A DNA stretch of 24,188 nucleotides from CAZUGH01 sp964619785 (GCA_964619785.1 CAZUGH010000023.1:1-24188); one strand, 5' to 3'. Counted from the first letter of the stretch, positions 1 to 7,170 are shown. The notes: generated by a model not told the origin, from the letters alone. Translations and numbers: made by a program.

Positions 1-2
1 CT

Positions 3-110
3 TCTCAAGGTGTCGCGGCAGGAATTGCGAAATGTATGGGAGAGTCTCCTTATGTATATTTTGCACATCGCAAGAAATATTGTTGTAAAAATTGTGGACA
101 TTCATGGTAG
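3..110 (+). CDS. C-terminal fragment of an unidentified cysteine-rich protein
   Basis: The window opens inside a reading frame that stays open from base 3 to a TAG at 108-110. It encodes the last 35 residues of a protein whose start lies upstream. The tail ends in a cysteine cluster (YCCKNCGHSW) that resembles half of a zinc ribbon (CxxC followed by Gly-His). I do not recognise the family. The fragment is too short to assign a function. The likely promoter of the next gene lies over its last codons. Confidence 0.5.
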   Translation, partial: SQGVAAGIAKCMGESPYVYFAHRKKYCCKNCGHSW

Positions 111-124
111 AATGCTGATATGAT
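95..124 (+). promoter_or_regulatory. Candidate promoter for the ArsC-like/deformylase gene pair
   Basis: TGGACA at 95-100 and TATGAT at 119-124 are separated by 18 nt. Each differs from the sigma-A consensus at one position. The -35 lies inside the end of the upstream reading frame. No other good promoter is seen before the gene at 160. Confidence 0.45.
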
Positions 125-159
125 AATACATAAGGATTTAGAAAGTGGAGGACTTCCCC

Positions 160-501
160 ATGAATATACAGATTTTCGGAACAAAGAAATGCAATGACAC
201 TAAGAAAGCGCAGCGCTTCTTCAAGGAACGTGGTATCAAGTTTCAGTTTATTGATTTCAATGAAAAGGGAATGAGTAAAGGTGAGTTGCGGAGTGTTAGC
301 CAGGCGGTTGGTGGACGAGATGTTTTGCTGAATGAGGCATGCAAGGATCAGGATGCATTGGCGCTGGTTCGGTATATTGCAGATGACGAGAAAGAAGAGA
401 AGATTTTAGAGAATCAACAAGTGCTGCGGACACCGATTGTTAGGAATGGCAAGCAGGCGACAGTGGGATATCAGCCGGATATTTGGAAAGTGTGGGAATG
501 A
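160..501 (+). CDS. ArsC/Spx-family thioredoxin-fold protein (arsenate reductase-like)
   Basis: This 113-residue protein has the ArsC/Spx/YffB fold signature. It begins MNIQIFGTKKCNDTKKA, with a single active-site Cys after the first strand, then a helix. A cis-proline segment (LRTPIVRNGK) and a short C-terminal VGYQPDIW motif follow. ATG at 160 is preferred over the in-frame GTG at 145 because GGAGGA at 146-151 sits 8 nt upstream of it. The motif is CxxT rather than the CxxC of Spx, so a redox-switch Spx role is less likely. The CX5R arsenate reductase signature is also not clear. The protein is best treated as a family member of unknown substrate. It ends 7 nt before the deformylase-like gene, with which it is probably co-transcribed. 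Confidence 0.85.
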   Translation: MNIQIFGTKKCNDTKKAQRFFKERGIKFQFIDFNEKGMSKGELRSVSQAVGGRDVLLNEACKDQDALALVRYIADDEKEEKILENQQVLRTPIVRNGKQATVGYQPDIWKVWE

Positions 502-508
502 GTTTATT

Positions 509-919
509 ATGAATCGACCAATTATGAGAGATGTGTTGTTTCTGGGACAGAAGTCTGAGGAGGCGACGAGAGCTGACGAGCAAGTGATTGTGGACTTGAA
601 GGATACATTGCATGCACACCGGGATGGGTGTGTGGGTATGGCGGCCAATATGATAGGATTTAAGAAGAGAATCATTATCGTAAGTATGGGTGTTGGTGAT
701 TTGATTATGGTGAATCCTGTGTTGAAGAACCATGCGAAGTCATATCAGACAGAGGAAGGATGTTTGTCCTTAGTGGGTGTCAGACCAGTGACTAGGTATG
801 AGCAGATTGAAGTGGAGTATCTTGATGAGGATTGGGTGAGTCATCGGCAGGCTTATACTGGATATGTTGCACAGATTATCCAGCATGAGATGGATCATTT
901 AGAAGGAATAATTATTTAG
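509..919 (+). CDS. Short peptide deformylase-like protein
   Basis: Peptide deformylase removes the N-formyl group from new proteins. This 136-residue protein carries motif 2 (EGCLS, Cys85) and motif 3 (QHEMDH, His126, Glu127, His130), which supply the metal ligands and the catalytic Glu. Motif 1, usually GxGLAAPQ, reads GMAANM here, so the conserved Gln is Met48. It is shorter than typical deformylases (about 150-190 residues). The start is ATG at 509, 7 nt after the previous stop. The Shine-Dalgarno is weak and lies in the end of the upstream gene, which suggests translational coupling. The metal site looks intact, so some hydrolase activity is plausible, but the changed motif 1 may mean a specialised paralogue and not the housekeeping enzyme. 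Confidence 0.85.
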   Translation: MNRPIMRDVLFLGQKSEEATRADEQVIVDLKDTLHAHRDGCVGMAANMIGFKKRIIIVSMGVGDLIMVNPVLKNHAKSYQTEEGCLSLVGVRPVTRYEQIEVEYLDEDWVSHRQAYTGYVAQIIQHEMDHLEGIII

Positions 920-970
920 CTGTGATGGCTTGAAGAAAAATATATTTAATCGAACATGTATTCTATGTTT

Positions 971-998
971 GGAGCCCTTTTATGGGGCTCTATTTTTG
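971..998 (+). terminator. Rho-independent terminator after the deformylase-like gene
   Basis: Stem GAGCCC (972-977) pairs with GGGCTC (985-990) around a 7-nt loop. A T-rich tract follows at 991-998. Confidence 0.85.
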
Positions 999-1025
999 TT
1001 ATTCTTATAGCATAACAAAATTGAC

Positions 1026-1050
1026 TATGAGGAGAAATCGCCTCCTCGTG
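1026..1050 (+). other. Small hairpin upstream of the exonuclease-like gene
   Basis: GAGGAG at 1029-1034 is complementary to CTCCTC at 1042-1047, with a 7-nt loop. Wobble pairs extend the stem. It lies about 28 nt upstream of the start codon of the next gene and contains a decoy GGAG. It has no T tract, so it is not a terminator. It may be a leader structure or an operator. Confidence 0.35.
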
Positions 1051-1077
1051 ACAAGTCGCTCAGAAAAGAGGATTATT

Positions 1078-1635
1078 ATGGTAAAGTATTTATTTTTGGA
1101 TGCGAAGTGGGAACAGAGATGCGCTAGTATCGAAAATGATGCCAATGAATTACTTGAGCTTGCCGGAATTGGAATGTCTGATGATGGGAAAGTGACGGAT
1201 AGAATTTTTCGGATTGTTCGTCCAGAGGGAGATAAGAAAATTAGCAAGGGGACGAAGTTTTTTCTGAATTTAACTGATAAAAAAATAGCAACAGGGGCAT
1301 CGTTACATACTGCGCTGACAGATTTCCTGGATATGTTTAGTGAATTTCAATGGATTATTGTATGGAATTATAGGGTATATGAAATCTTTTTAGCAAAGGT
1401 TAGAAAGTGCCAGCTTTTATTGCCTGAACATAAGGTGTTGGTTTTACAGGACTTGATAAAAGAGATTGACCATGGAGCCAGGGGGCAGTTGATTTGCCTT
1501 GAAAAGGCGCTCAGAAGATATTCTGTGAATTTTGATGTAGATGGATTACATGATGCAAAATATGATACGGAACAGATAAGGCGATTGTATTTGGCAATGC
1601 ATTCTCAATATAAACGGGCAGAAGGTGCTAATTGA
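1078..1635 (+). CDS. DnaQ/DEDDh-exonuclease-like protein, probably catalytically degenerate
   Basis: This 185-residue protein resembles the clostridial exonuclease domain that usually opens with an FDLEWNQ-type motif. Here the segment reads FLDAKWEQ: Asp8 is kept but the Glu two positions on is Lys10. The middle motif, usually WGxxD, reads WNYRVY (residues 96-101) with no Asp. The final H-x-A-x-x-D motif is intact as HDAKYD (His158, Asp163). The start is ATG at 1078, with AGAGGA at 1067-1072. Two of the four acidic metal ligands of the DEDDh family therefore appear lost, and the protein may bind nucleic acid without cutting it. It stands alone between a terminator and the marR promoter. The family call rests on motif order, not on an alignment. 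Confidence 0.6.
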   Translation: MVKYLFLDAKWEQRCASIENDANELLELAGIGMSDDGKVTDRIFRIVRPEGDKKISKGTKFFLNLTDKKIATGASLHTALTDFLDMFSEFQWIIVWNYRVYEIFLAKVRKCQLLLPEHKVLVLQDLIKEIDHGARGQLICLEKALRRYSVNFDVDGLHDAKYDTEQIRRLYLAMHSQYKRAEGAN

Positions 1636-1646
1636 ACTACATGAGG

Positions 1647-1663
1647 TCAAGTACATAACTTGA
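1647..1663. promoter_or_regulatory. Inverted repeat overlapping the marR -35 (operator or weak terminator)
   Basis: TCAAGT (1647-1652) and ACTTGA (1658-1663) form a perfect 6-bp inverted repeat with a 5-nt centre. The right arm covers the start of the marR -35 (1660-1665), and a T-rich tract follows. It could be a second MarR operator or a weak terminator for the preceding gene. Confidence 0.45.
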
Positions 1664-1688
1664 ACTTTTTTAATTTTTATGTTATATT
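1660..1688 (+). promoter_or_regulatory. Promoter of the marR-gltA-antiterminator operon
   Basis: TTGAAC at 1660-1665 and TATATT at 1683-1688 have an ideal 17-nt spacer, about 45 nt upstream of the marR start. An inverted repeat follows directly after the -10. Confidence 0.75.
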
Positions 1689-1704
1689 AGTTCACAAATG
1701 AACT
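1689..1704. promoter_or_regulatory. Probable MarR operator
   Basis: AGTTCA (1689-1694) and TGAACT (1699-1704) form a perfect inverted repeat with a 4-nt centre. The repeat abuts the -10 hexamer and covers the expected transcription start. The GTTCACAAA core occurs again at 1705-1713 as a direct repeat. The position fits repression of the operon by the MarR protein it encodes. Confidence 0.6.
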
Positions 1705-1733
1705 GTTCACAAATAAACAAAGGAGAGAACAAA

Positions 1734-2165
1734 ATGTATGACAAGGTGGCTGCAGTACGTCTGGGTCAGCAATTTAAAAAGGTTTATGATAAAAAGCTGG
1801 TTTCTGTTCAGGAGACCTATCAATTAACGAGAGTGGATCTTGATATTTTGATTTTTCTGAATAATCATAACAATATGGATCGGGCAAAAGACATTGTGAA
1901 GTGTCGTATGATTGCCAAGTCAGCCGTGTCGAAGGCGATTGATGAATTGATTCAGAGAGGTTATATTACAAGCCACATGGATGATCATGATCGAAGAACA
2001 ACCCATTTGACAGTTACAGAGAAGGCAAAGGATGTCGTCTTGGCGACGGAACGCGTGCAAGAAGAGATTTGCCAGGTATTATATCATGGAATCACCAAGG
2101 AAGAGAGAGAGATGCTTAATCGCATTGCTACGAAGATATCCGATAATATTGAAAAAGAATTATAA
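1734..2165 (+). CDS. MarR-family transcriptional regulator
   Basis: This 143-residue protein has the MarR winged-helix layout. An N-terminal dimerisation helix is followed by TRVDLDILIFLNNH, a recognition-helix region with KSAVSKAIDELIQRGYI, a wing with MDDHDRRTTHLTVTEKA, and C-terminal dimerisation helices. The DDxDRR wing motif is characteristic. ATG at 1734 is chosen over the in-frame ATG at 1698 because AAAGGAGAG lies just upstream, and 1698 falls inside the operator. MarR proteins usually bind palindromes and release on binding a ligand or on oxidation. The palindrome on its own promoter suggests autoregulation. The citrate synthase gene begins 11 nt after its stop, so the regulator probably controls central metabolic genes and not drug efflux. 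The ligand is unknown. Confidence 0.92.
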   Translation: MYDKVAAVRLGQQFKKVYDKKLVSVQETYQLTRVDLDILIFLNNHNNMDRAKDIVKCRMIAKSAVSKAIDELIQRGYITSHMDDHDRRTTHLTVTEKAKDVVLATERVQEEICQVLYHGITKEEREMLNRIATKISDNIEKEL

Positions 2166-2176
2166 GGAGGAGTTAT

Positions 2177-3538
2177 ATGAGAGGTACCCAGAATTTAATG
2201 AATGAATACATGAATGAGATGGCGGCAAAGTGCACAGAATGTAGTAAAATTGACGCTTCGCTGTTTACAGAATACGGTGTTAAAAGAGGTCTTCGTGACC
2301 TGAATGGTAAAGGTGTACTAGCAGGACTGACAACAATTTCGGAGATACAGTCCACGAAGATTCAAGATGGGGAAGAAGTACCATGTGAGGGAAAATTGTT
2401 CTATCGTGGTTACGAGATTACAGATCTTGTGAGTGGATGTCGAAATAGTAAGAGATATGGATTTGAAGAGATGACGTATTTATTACTTTTTGGTAAATTG
2501 CCATCACAGAAGGAATTAGATGGGTTGAAATTAGTGATGTCGGCATGTCGTTCGCTTCCTACTAATTTTGTTCGCGATGTCATCATGAAGGCACCAAGTA
2601 AGGATATTATGAATACATTGACAAGAAGTGTATTGACGTTGGCATCATATGATGACAATGCTGCGGATATTTCCACAGAAAATGTTCTTCGTCAATCCAT
2701 TATGTTGATTAGTGTTTTACCGATGTTGGCGGTATACGGATATCATGCGTACAATCATTATGAGAGAGATGAGAGTTTCTATATTCACCGTCCGGACCCA
2801 GATCTTTCGGCGGCTGAGAATATTTTGAAAATGTTACGACCAGATATGCAATATACAGAACTTGAGGCGAAGGTTCTAGATACTGCGCTGATTCTACATA
2901 TGGAGCACGGCGGAGGTAATAATTCTACCTTTACGACACATGTGATTTCGTCATCTGGTTCCGATACTTATTCTGTTGTTGCGGCAGCATTATCCTCGCT
3001 GAAGGGACCGAAACATGGTGGTGCCAATATCAAAGTGGTAGAGATGATGAATGATTTGAAGGAACATGTGAAGGATATTTCGAATCAGAATCAGGTTCGT
3101 GGGTATCTTGAAGCTTTGATAGATAAGAAAGCATTTGACCAGAAAGGCTTGATTTATGGAATGGGGCATGCCGTTTATTCCATTTCAGATCCACGTGCGA
3201 AGGTATTTAAGGGATTTGTTGAGAATCTAGCGAAGGAAAAAGGAAGAGATGAAGACTTTGCATTGTATTCGATGATTGAGAATTTAGCACCTGAGGTGAT
3301 TGGTGAACGCCGAAGAATCTATAAAGGCGTTAGCGCAAATGTGGATTTCTACAGCGGATTTGTATATAGTATGCTTGATATCCCGCTGGAGTTATTTACT
3401 CCGATATTTGCTATGGCACGTATCGTTGGATGGAGTGCACATCGGTTAGAAGAATTGACAAATGTTGATAAGATTATTCGTCCTGCTTATAAGAGTATTA
3501 TGGATAAACAGACGTATGTTCCGCTAGAAGAGCGCTAG
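2177..3538 (+). CDS. gltA: Citrate synthase (citrate/2-methylcitrate synthase family)
   Basis: Citrate synthase condenses acetyl-CoA and oxaloacetate, the entry to the oxidative branch that supplies 2-oxoglutarate and glutamate in anaerobes with an incomplete TCA cycle. The 453-residue protein has the family catalytic set: His280 in GPKHGGAN, His331 in GMGHAVYS, and Asp390 in SANVDFYSG. The HGGGNNSTFTTH segment lies at 244-255. An N-terminal extension of about 40 residues precedes the core, as in clostridial members. AGGAGG at 2165-2170 sets the start at ATG 2177. The gene lies between marR and a PTS antiterminator with gaps of 11 and 18 nt and no terminator. This implies co-transcription of citrate synthesis with PTS control genes. 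Methylcitrate synthase activity cannot be excluded from sequence, but no prp genes are nearby. Confidence 0.93.
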   Translation: MRGTQNLMNEYMNEMAAKCTECSKIDASLFTEYGVKRGLRDLNGKGVLAGLTTISEIQSTKIQDGEEVPCEGKLFYRGYEITDLVSGCRNSKRYGFEEMTYLLLFGKLPSQKELDGLKLVMSACRSLPTNFVRDVIMKAPSKDIMNTLTRSVLTLASYDDNAADISTENVLRQSIMLISVLPMLAVYGYHAYNHYERDESFYIHRPDPDLSAAENILKMLRPDMQYTELEAKVLDTALILHMEHGGGNNSTFTTHVISSSGSDTYSVVAAALSSLKGPKHGGANIKVVEMMNDLKEHVKDISNQNQVRGYLEALIDKKAFDQKGLIYGMGHAVYSISDPRAKVFKGFVENLAKEKGRDEDFALYSMIENLAPEVIGERRRIYKGVSANVDFYSGFVYSMLDIPLELFTPIFAMARIVGWSAHRLEELTNVDKIIRPAYKSIMDKQTYVPLEER

Positions 3539-3556
3539 GAAAGGATTCATGGAATC

Positions 3557-4408
3557 ATGTACAAGATTACAAGAATTGTGAATAACAATATCGTATGTTC
3601 TGAGGACGAGAAGGGTCGAGAGCTTATACTTCGTGGTCTTGGTATTGGTTATGGGCGTAAGAAGAATGATGAAGTGGATGATGCGATGGTTGAGAAAATC
3701 TATCGCATCTCGAATCACTCAGCGGCAAGCAAGCTAGAAACTTTGCTGTCTTCGATTCCCTATGAAGAGATTGAGACGAGTTTTGCAATCATTGAATATG
3801 CGAAAGAGGCTTTGCCTCGCGAATTAAATGAGAATATCCATATTATATTAACGGACCATATCAATTTTGCATTGCAACGGCACCGTGAAAATATGGACTT
3901 GCCCAATCCGCTGCTTTGGGAGACAAGAAAATATTATCCGACAGAGTTTGCGGTTGCCTTACATGCCCTTGATTTGATTGAGGATAGACATCATGTTCGG
4001 TTGTCTGAGGATGAGGCTGGGTTTATCACCTTGCATCTTGTCAATGCAGAGCTTGGGATTGATATGGGCAATATGGTTCAGATTACGGAGATGATACATA
4101 AGGTACTTGAAATTGTTAAGAACTTTTGCCACAGTCCGCTGGATGAAACATCGATACACTATGAGCGATTTGTGACTCATTTGAAATTCTGGGGACAGCG
4201 CCTCATGCAAGAGTCAAGTTCTGAAGAGACAGATGATGAGGAATTGTGTGAGATGGTTTTTTCAAAGTATGCGGATGAATATAAGTGTGCATGCGAGATT
4301 GAGAAGTATATTAAAAGTGAATTACATAAGATTGTGAATAAAAGTGAAAAAATGTACTTGACAATTTATGTCAAGCGCATTAGAATGGACTTAATTAAAG
4401 AACAATAG
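3557..4408 (+). CDS. BglG/LicT/GlcT-family transcription antiterminator
   Basis: The 283-residue protein has an N-terminal co-antiterminator RNA-binding domain (about residues 1-55, MYKITRIVNNNIV), then PRD1 (about 65-170) and PRD2 (about 171-283). These proteins bind a RAT hairpin in nascent RNA and block an overlapping terminator. Their dimerisation is tuned by PTS phosphorylation of PRD histidines. PRD1 keeps both conserved histidines (His101 in LTDHINFA, His160 in TLHLVNA). PRD2 keeps His208 (VTHLKFW), but the last one, expected in YLTxHxxR, is Tyr271. ATG 3557 is preferred over ATG 3549, which lies too close to AGGAAAGGA. Its own RAT begins in its stop codon, so it should control the downstream PTS genes. 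By gene order it is closest to GlcT of ptsGHI loci. Substrate specificity is not established. Confidence 0.93.
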   Translation: MYKITRIVNNNIVCSEDEKGRELILRGLGIGYGRKKNDEVDDAMVEKIYRISNHSAASKLETLLSSIPYEEIETSFAIIEYAKEALPRELNENIHIILTDHINFALQRHRENMDLPNPLLWETRKYYPTEFAVALHALDLIEDRHHVRLSEDEAGFITLHLVNAELGIDMGNMVQITEMIHKVLEIVKNFCHSPLDETSIHYERFVTHLKFWGQRLMQESSSEETDDEELCEMVFSKYADEYKCACEIEKYIKSELHKIVNKSEKMYLTIYVKRIRMDLIKEQ

Positions 4409-4436
4409 GATTGTGACTGGTGATGCAGGCGAGACC
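4408..4436 (+). promoter_or_regulatory. Ribonucleic antiterminator (RAT) element
   Basis: A 29-nt element starts at the last base of the antiterminator stop codon. It matches the BglG/LicT RAT pattern: GGATTGTGACTG on the left, then GCAGGC and a closing purine-rich GAGACC. Its 3' half (GGCGAGACC, 4428-4436) is also the left arm of the following terminator, so RAT and terminator hairpins are mutually exclusive. Antiterminator binding should allow read-through into the EIIBA, HPr and EI genes. Confidence 0.9.
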
Positions 4437-4493
4437 TAGACAAGAGTGATGGTACATGGGTATCATATTTTTGTGTGGGTTTCGCCTTTTTTT
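4428..4493 (+). terminator. RAT-controlled conditional terminator upstream of the PTS genes
   Basis: GGCGAGACC (4428-4436) pairs with GGTTTCGCC (4478-4486), with one G-U pair, followed by seven T at 4487-4493. The loop holds a smaller hairpin (ATGGTAC at 4449-4455 with GTATCAT at 4460-4466). The left arm overlaps the RAT element, making this an attenuator and not an operon end. Confidence 0.9.
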
Positions 4494-4512
4494 GATGGAA
4501 AGGAAGAATTAG

Positions 4513-5235
4513 ATGAATTATATGACGTCTACACTTGTAGAAATTCTTGGCGGTGCAGATAATATTATTTCGGTTGATTGTTGCGCCACACGACTTCGTG
4601 TTAAGTTAAAAGAGACTTCATTGTTTCAACAGGAACATGTGATGCAGACAGGTGCGCGTGGAGTTATTCATCGAGATGATGAGGTTCAGATTGTCTATGG
4701 ATTTGATGTAGGTAAGAGAAAACAGGAACTAGAGTTATATCTATCGAATTTGATAGTTTATAATAAACCATTGTTAAGAAAGAAGGAGGTTTTGATTTAT
4801 ACCCCATGCTGTGGCAATTGTATGAGTTTGTCACAGGTTCAAGATGGTGTATTTTCAGAGAAAATGTTGGGTGACGGGGTTGCGATTGACCCAGACTATG
4901 ATGATATCTATGCACCAATTAGTGGCGTGGTTATCAGCGTGTTTGCAACAAGACATGCGATTAGCTTTGAGGATGAACATGGCATAGAAGTGTTGATTCA
5001 TCTGGGTTTGGATACCGTAGAACTAAATGGTAAATACTATGATATCAGAGTGAAGGCCGGTGACCATGTTCATGCCGGTCAGCGAATTGGAAGTTTTGAT
5101 CGAGCAGGTATTCTGACAGAAGGATATCAGGTGGTTACACCGGTCATTGTAACTAGCCTGGGCACATTTCCCTGTATGGAGATTCAAGAGAAGTGCCAGG
5201 TGGAACGACAGGATTCAATTATATTAATCAAATGA
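4513..5235 (+). CDS. Soluble PTS EIIB-EIIA protein (glucose family) lacking EIIC
   Basis: This 240-residue protein joins two PTS phosphotransfer domains. EIIB (about 1-80) has ILGGADNI and the D-x-C-x-TRLR signature with phosphorylatable Cys24. EIIA of the glucose type (about 110-240) has TRHAISF (His148) and LIHLGLDTV (His163). The 15-residue spacing equals that of His75/His90 in E. coli EIIA-Glc. The B-then-A order is that of PtsG (IIC-IIB-IIA) with the membrane domain removed. The linker has a CCGNC cysteine cluster at 99-103. No EIIC gene is present in the window, and no transmembrane segment is seen here. ATG 4513 has AAAGGAAG upstream. It probably either serves an EIIC encoded elsewhere or acts as a phospho-signalling partner of the antiterminator. 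HPr follows after 17 nt. Confidence 0.88.
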   Translation: MNYMTSTLVEILGGADNIISVDCCATRLRVKLKETSLFQQEHVMQTGARGVIHRDDEVQIVYGFDVGKRKQELELYLSNLIVYNKPLLRKKEVLIYTPCCGNCMSLSQVQDGVFSEKMLGDGVAIDPDYDDIYAPISGVVISVFATRHAISFEDEHGIEVLIHLGLDTVELNGKYYDIRVKAGDHVHAGQRIGSFDRAGILTEGYQVVTPVIVTSLGTFPCMEIQEKCQVERQDSIILIK

Positions 5236-5252
5236 TTTAGGAGGAAAATAAC

Positions 5253-5510
5253 ATGAAAACATTTAACTACACAATTACAGATGAGCAGGGAATTCACGCA
5301 AGACCAGCAGGTGTTCTTGCTAAACAGGCAGCGTCATATGCGAGCACAGTTATGATTCAGACTGGTGACAAATCGGTGGATGCGAAGAGACTTTTAGCAT
5401 TGATGAGTCTTGGCATTAAGTGTGGTCAGGAAATCACGGTTACCGTTGAAGGTGATGATGAGGATGTCGCAGCTACAGAGATGGAAGCATTTTTCAAAGA
5501 GAATTTATAA
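5253..5510 (+). CDS. ptsH: Phosphocarrier protein HPr with Arg at position 46
   Basis: HPr passes phosphate from Enzyme I to EIIA domains. The 85-residue protein has the normal length and the GIHARPA active site with His15. Position 46, normally the Ser phosphorylated by HPr kinase in Firmicutes (xKSIMGVMSLG), is Arg: the segment is DAKRLLALMSLG. The Ser46-P/CcpA catabolite-repression route through this protein should therefore be absent. AGGAGG at 5238-5243 sets the start. It lies between the EIIBA gene (17 nt) and ptsI (21 nt) in one transcription unit. Crh-like function is ruled out by the presence of His15 and the absence of Ser46. The call is secure. The regulatory consequence is inferred from the residue change. 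Confidence 0.95.
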   Translation: MKTFNYTITDEQGIHARPAGVLAKQAASYASTVMIQTGDKSVDAKRLLALMSLGIKCGQEITVTVEGDDEDVAATEMEAFFKENL

Positions 5511-5531
5511 TTCGATGAAGGGGTGAAGATT

Positions 5532-7160
5532 ATGACAACATACTCAGGAACCAGTGTATTTGCAGGGGTTGCCATTGGAAGAATTCAAGTCTATCAGAAG
5601 GAAGCCAGTCAGGTAAAGCGTGTCAAGGTTGCGAATACTCAGGCAGAGGTGAATCGTTATGAGGAAAGCAAGGAGATTGCCAGGGCTCAGCTGAAAGAGT
5701 TATATGACAAGGCTGTGAAGGAAGTTGGAGAAGCGAGTGCAGCAATCTTTGACGTACATCAGATGATGTTGGATGATTTGGATTATTCGGAATCTGTGGT
5801 TAATATGATTAATACACAGAGTGTTAATGCGGAGTATGCCGTTGCAACGACAGGAGATAATTTTTCTGATATGTTTGCCATGATGGATGATGACTACATG
5901 AAGGAACGTGCAGCTGATATCAAAGATGTTTCTGAACGTCTCATTAATGTGTTGAGTGGTGCAGGAAAAGTTGATATCGCATCGGATGAACCGACAATTA
6001 TTCTGGCGGATGATTTGGCCCCAAGTGAGACAGTACAGCTCGACAAGTCTAAGGTACTAGCGTTCGTTACGGTGCATGGTTCTTCGAATTCCCACACAGC
6101 GATTCTTGCACGAACAATGAATATACCAGCATTAATCGGTGTTCAGGTTTCCCTTGATGATTCCGTGGATGGTAAGATGGCGATTGTAGATGGCTTTGAG
6201 GGTAAAGTTTATATTGAACCAGATGGTTCTACGATGGAGCGATTATCTGCAAAGAAGGAAGCAGAACTCCATAAGAAAGAACTTCTGCAGAATCTGAAGG
6301 GCAAGGAAAATATAACGCTCGATGGTAAGATGATTAATCTCTATGCGAATATTGGTAATGCTTCTGATGTGATGTCAGTTCTTCAAAATGATGCAGGTGG
6401 TATTGGCTTGTTTCGAAGTGAGTTTTTATATCTTGAGAAGGATGATTATCCAACGGAAGAAGAACAATTCAAGGTATATAAAACGGTAGCAGAAAATATG
6501 GCAGGTAAGAAAGTGATTATTCGTACTTGTGATATTGGTGCGGATAAGCAAGTCGACTATTTCAATATGGAGCATGAGGATAATCCGGCGATGGGATACC
6601 GGGCAATCCGAATTTGTCTTGATCGCAAGGAAATGTTCAAAACGCAGCTTCGTGCTTTATTTAGAGCAAGTGCATATGGTAATATTGCCATTATGTATCC
6701 GATGATTATCTCACTTCAAGAGGTGCTTGATATCAAGTCGATTGTCGCTGAGGTAAAAAGTGAGTTGGATGATTTGGGTATTGAGTATGGCAATGTGGAG
6801 CAAGGCATTATGATTGAGACACCTGCGGCAGTGATGATAAGCGATATCTTGGCGAGAGAGGTTGATTTCTTCAGTATTGGAACCAATGATTTGACTCAGT
6901 ATACGTTGGCAATTGATCGTCAGAATCCAAAGCTTGATAAAATCTATGATTCACATCATGAAGCAATCCTGCGCATGATTCAGATGGTAGTTGATAATGC
7001 ACATGCGAATAATATATGGGCAGGTATCTGCGGCGAGTTAGGAGCAGATGTGACTTTGACAGAGACATTCCTTCGCATGGGAGTGGATGAGTTATCGGTA
7101 TCACCAACTTTTATTTTGAGTGTGAGAGACACCATTCGTAAAGTGGATTTAAGTAAATAA
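5532..7160 (+). CDS. ptsI: PTS Enzyme I (phosphoenolpyruvate-protein phosphotransferase)
   Basis: Enzyme I autophosphorylates from PEP and donates to HPr His15. The 542-residue protein is of normal length. It has the active-site His188 (GSSNSHTAILART), the PEP-binding motifs GGIGLFRSEF, IIRTCDIGADK and NPAMGYRAIR, then IMIETPAAV, FFSIGTNDLTQY and the catalytic Cys segment AGICGELGAD. The start is placed at ATG 5532, where AAGGGGTGA at 5518-5526 has proper spacing. A GTG at 5523 is too close to any Shine-Dalgarno. All essential residues seem intact, so the phosphorelay EI-HPr-EIIA is probably functional. It is the last gene before the terminator at 7171. Confidence 0.96.
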   Translation: MTTYSGTSVFAGVAIGRIQVYQKEASQVKRVKVANTQAEVNRYEESKEIARAQLKELYDKAVKEVGEASAAIFDVHQMMLDDLDYSESVVNMINTQSVNAEYAVATTGDNFSDMFAMMDDDYMKERAADIKDVSERLINVLSGAGKVDIASDEPTIILADDLAPSETVQLDKSKVLAFVTVHGSSNSHTAILARTMNIPALIGVQVSLDDSVDGKMAIVDGFEGKVYIEPDGSTMERLSAKKEAELHKKELLQNLKGKENITLDGKMINLYANIGNASDVMSVLQNDAGGIGLFRSEFLYLEKDDYPTEEEQFKVYKTVAENMAGKKVIIRTCDIGADKQVDYFNMEHEDNPAMGYRAIRICLDRKEMFKTQLRALFRASAYGNIAIMYPMIISLQEVLDIKSIVAEVKSELDDLGIEYGNVEQGIMIETPAAVMISDILAREVDFFSIGTNDLTQYTLAIDRQNPKLDKIYDSHHEAILRMIQMVVDNAHANNIWAGICGELGADVTLTETFLRMGVDELSVSPTFILSVRDTIRKVDLSK

Positions 7161-7170
7161 TTAATGCATG

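Noticed and set aside
145..159. GTG at 145 as start of the ArsC-like protein
   Set aside because: It lies within the Shine-Dalgarno sequence (GTGGAGGA) that serves ATG 160.
4428..4493. Simple operon-ending terminator after the antiterminator gene
   Set aside because: Its left arm is part of a RAT element, and the following PTS genes have no promoter of their own that I can see, so it is an attenuator.
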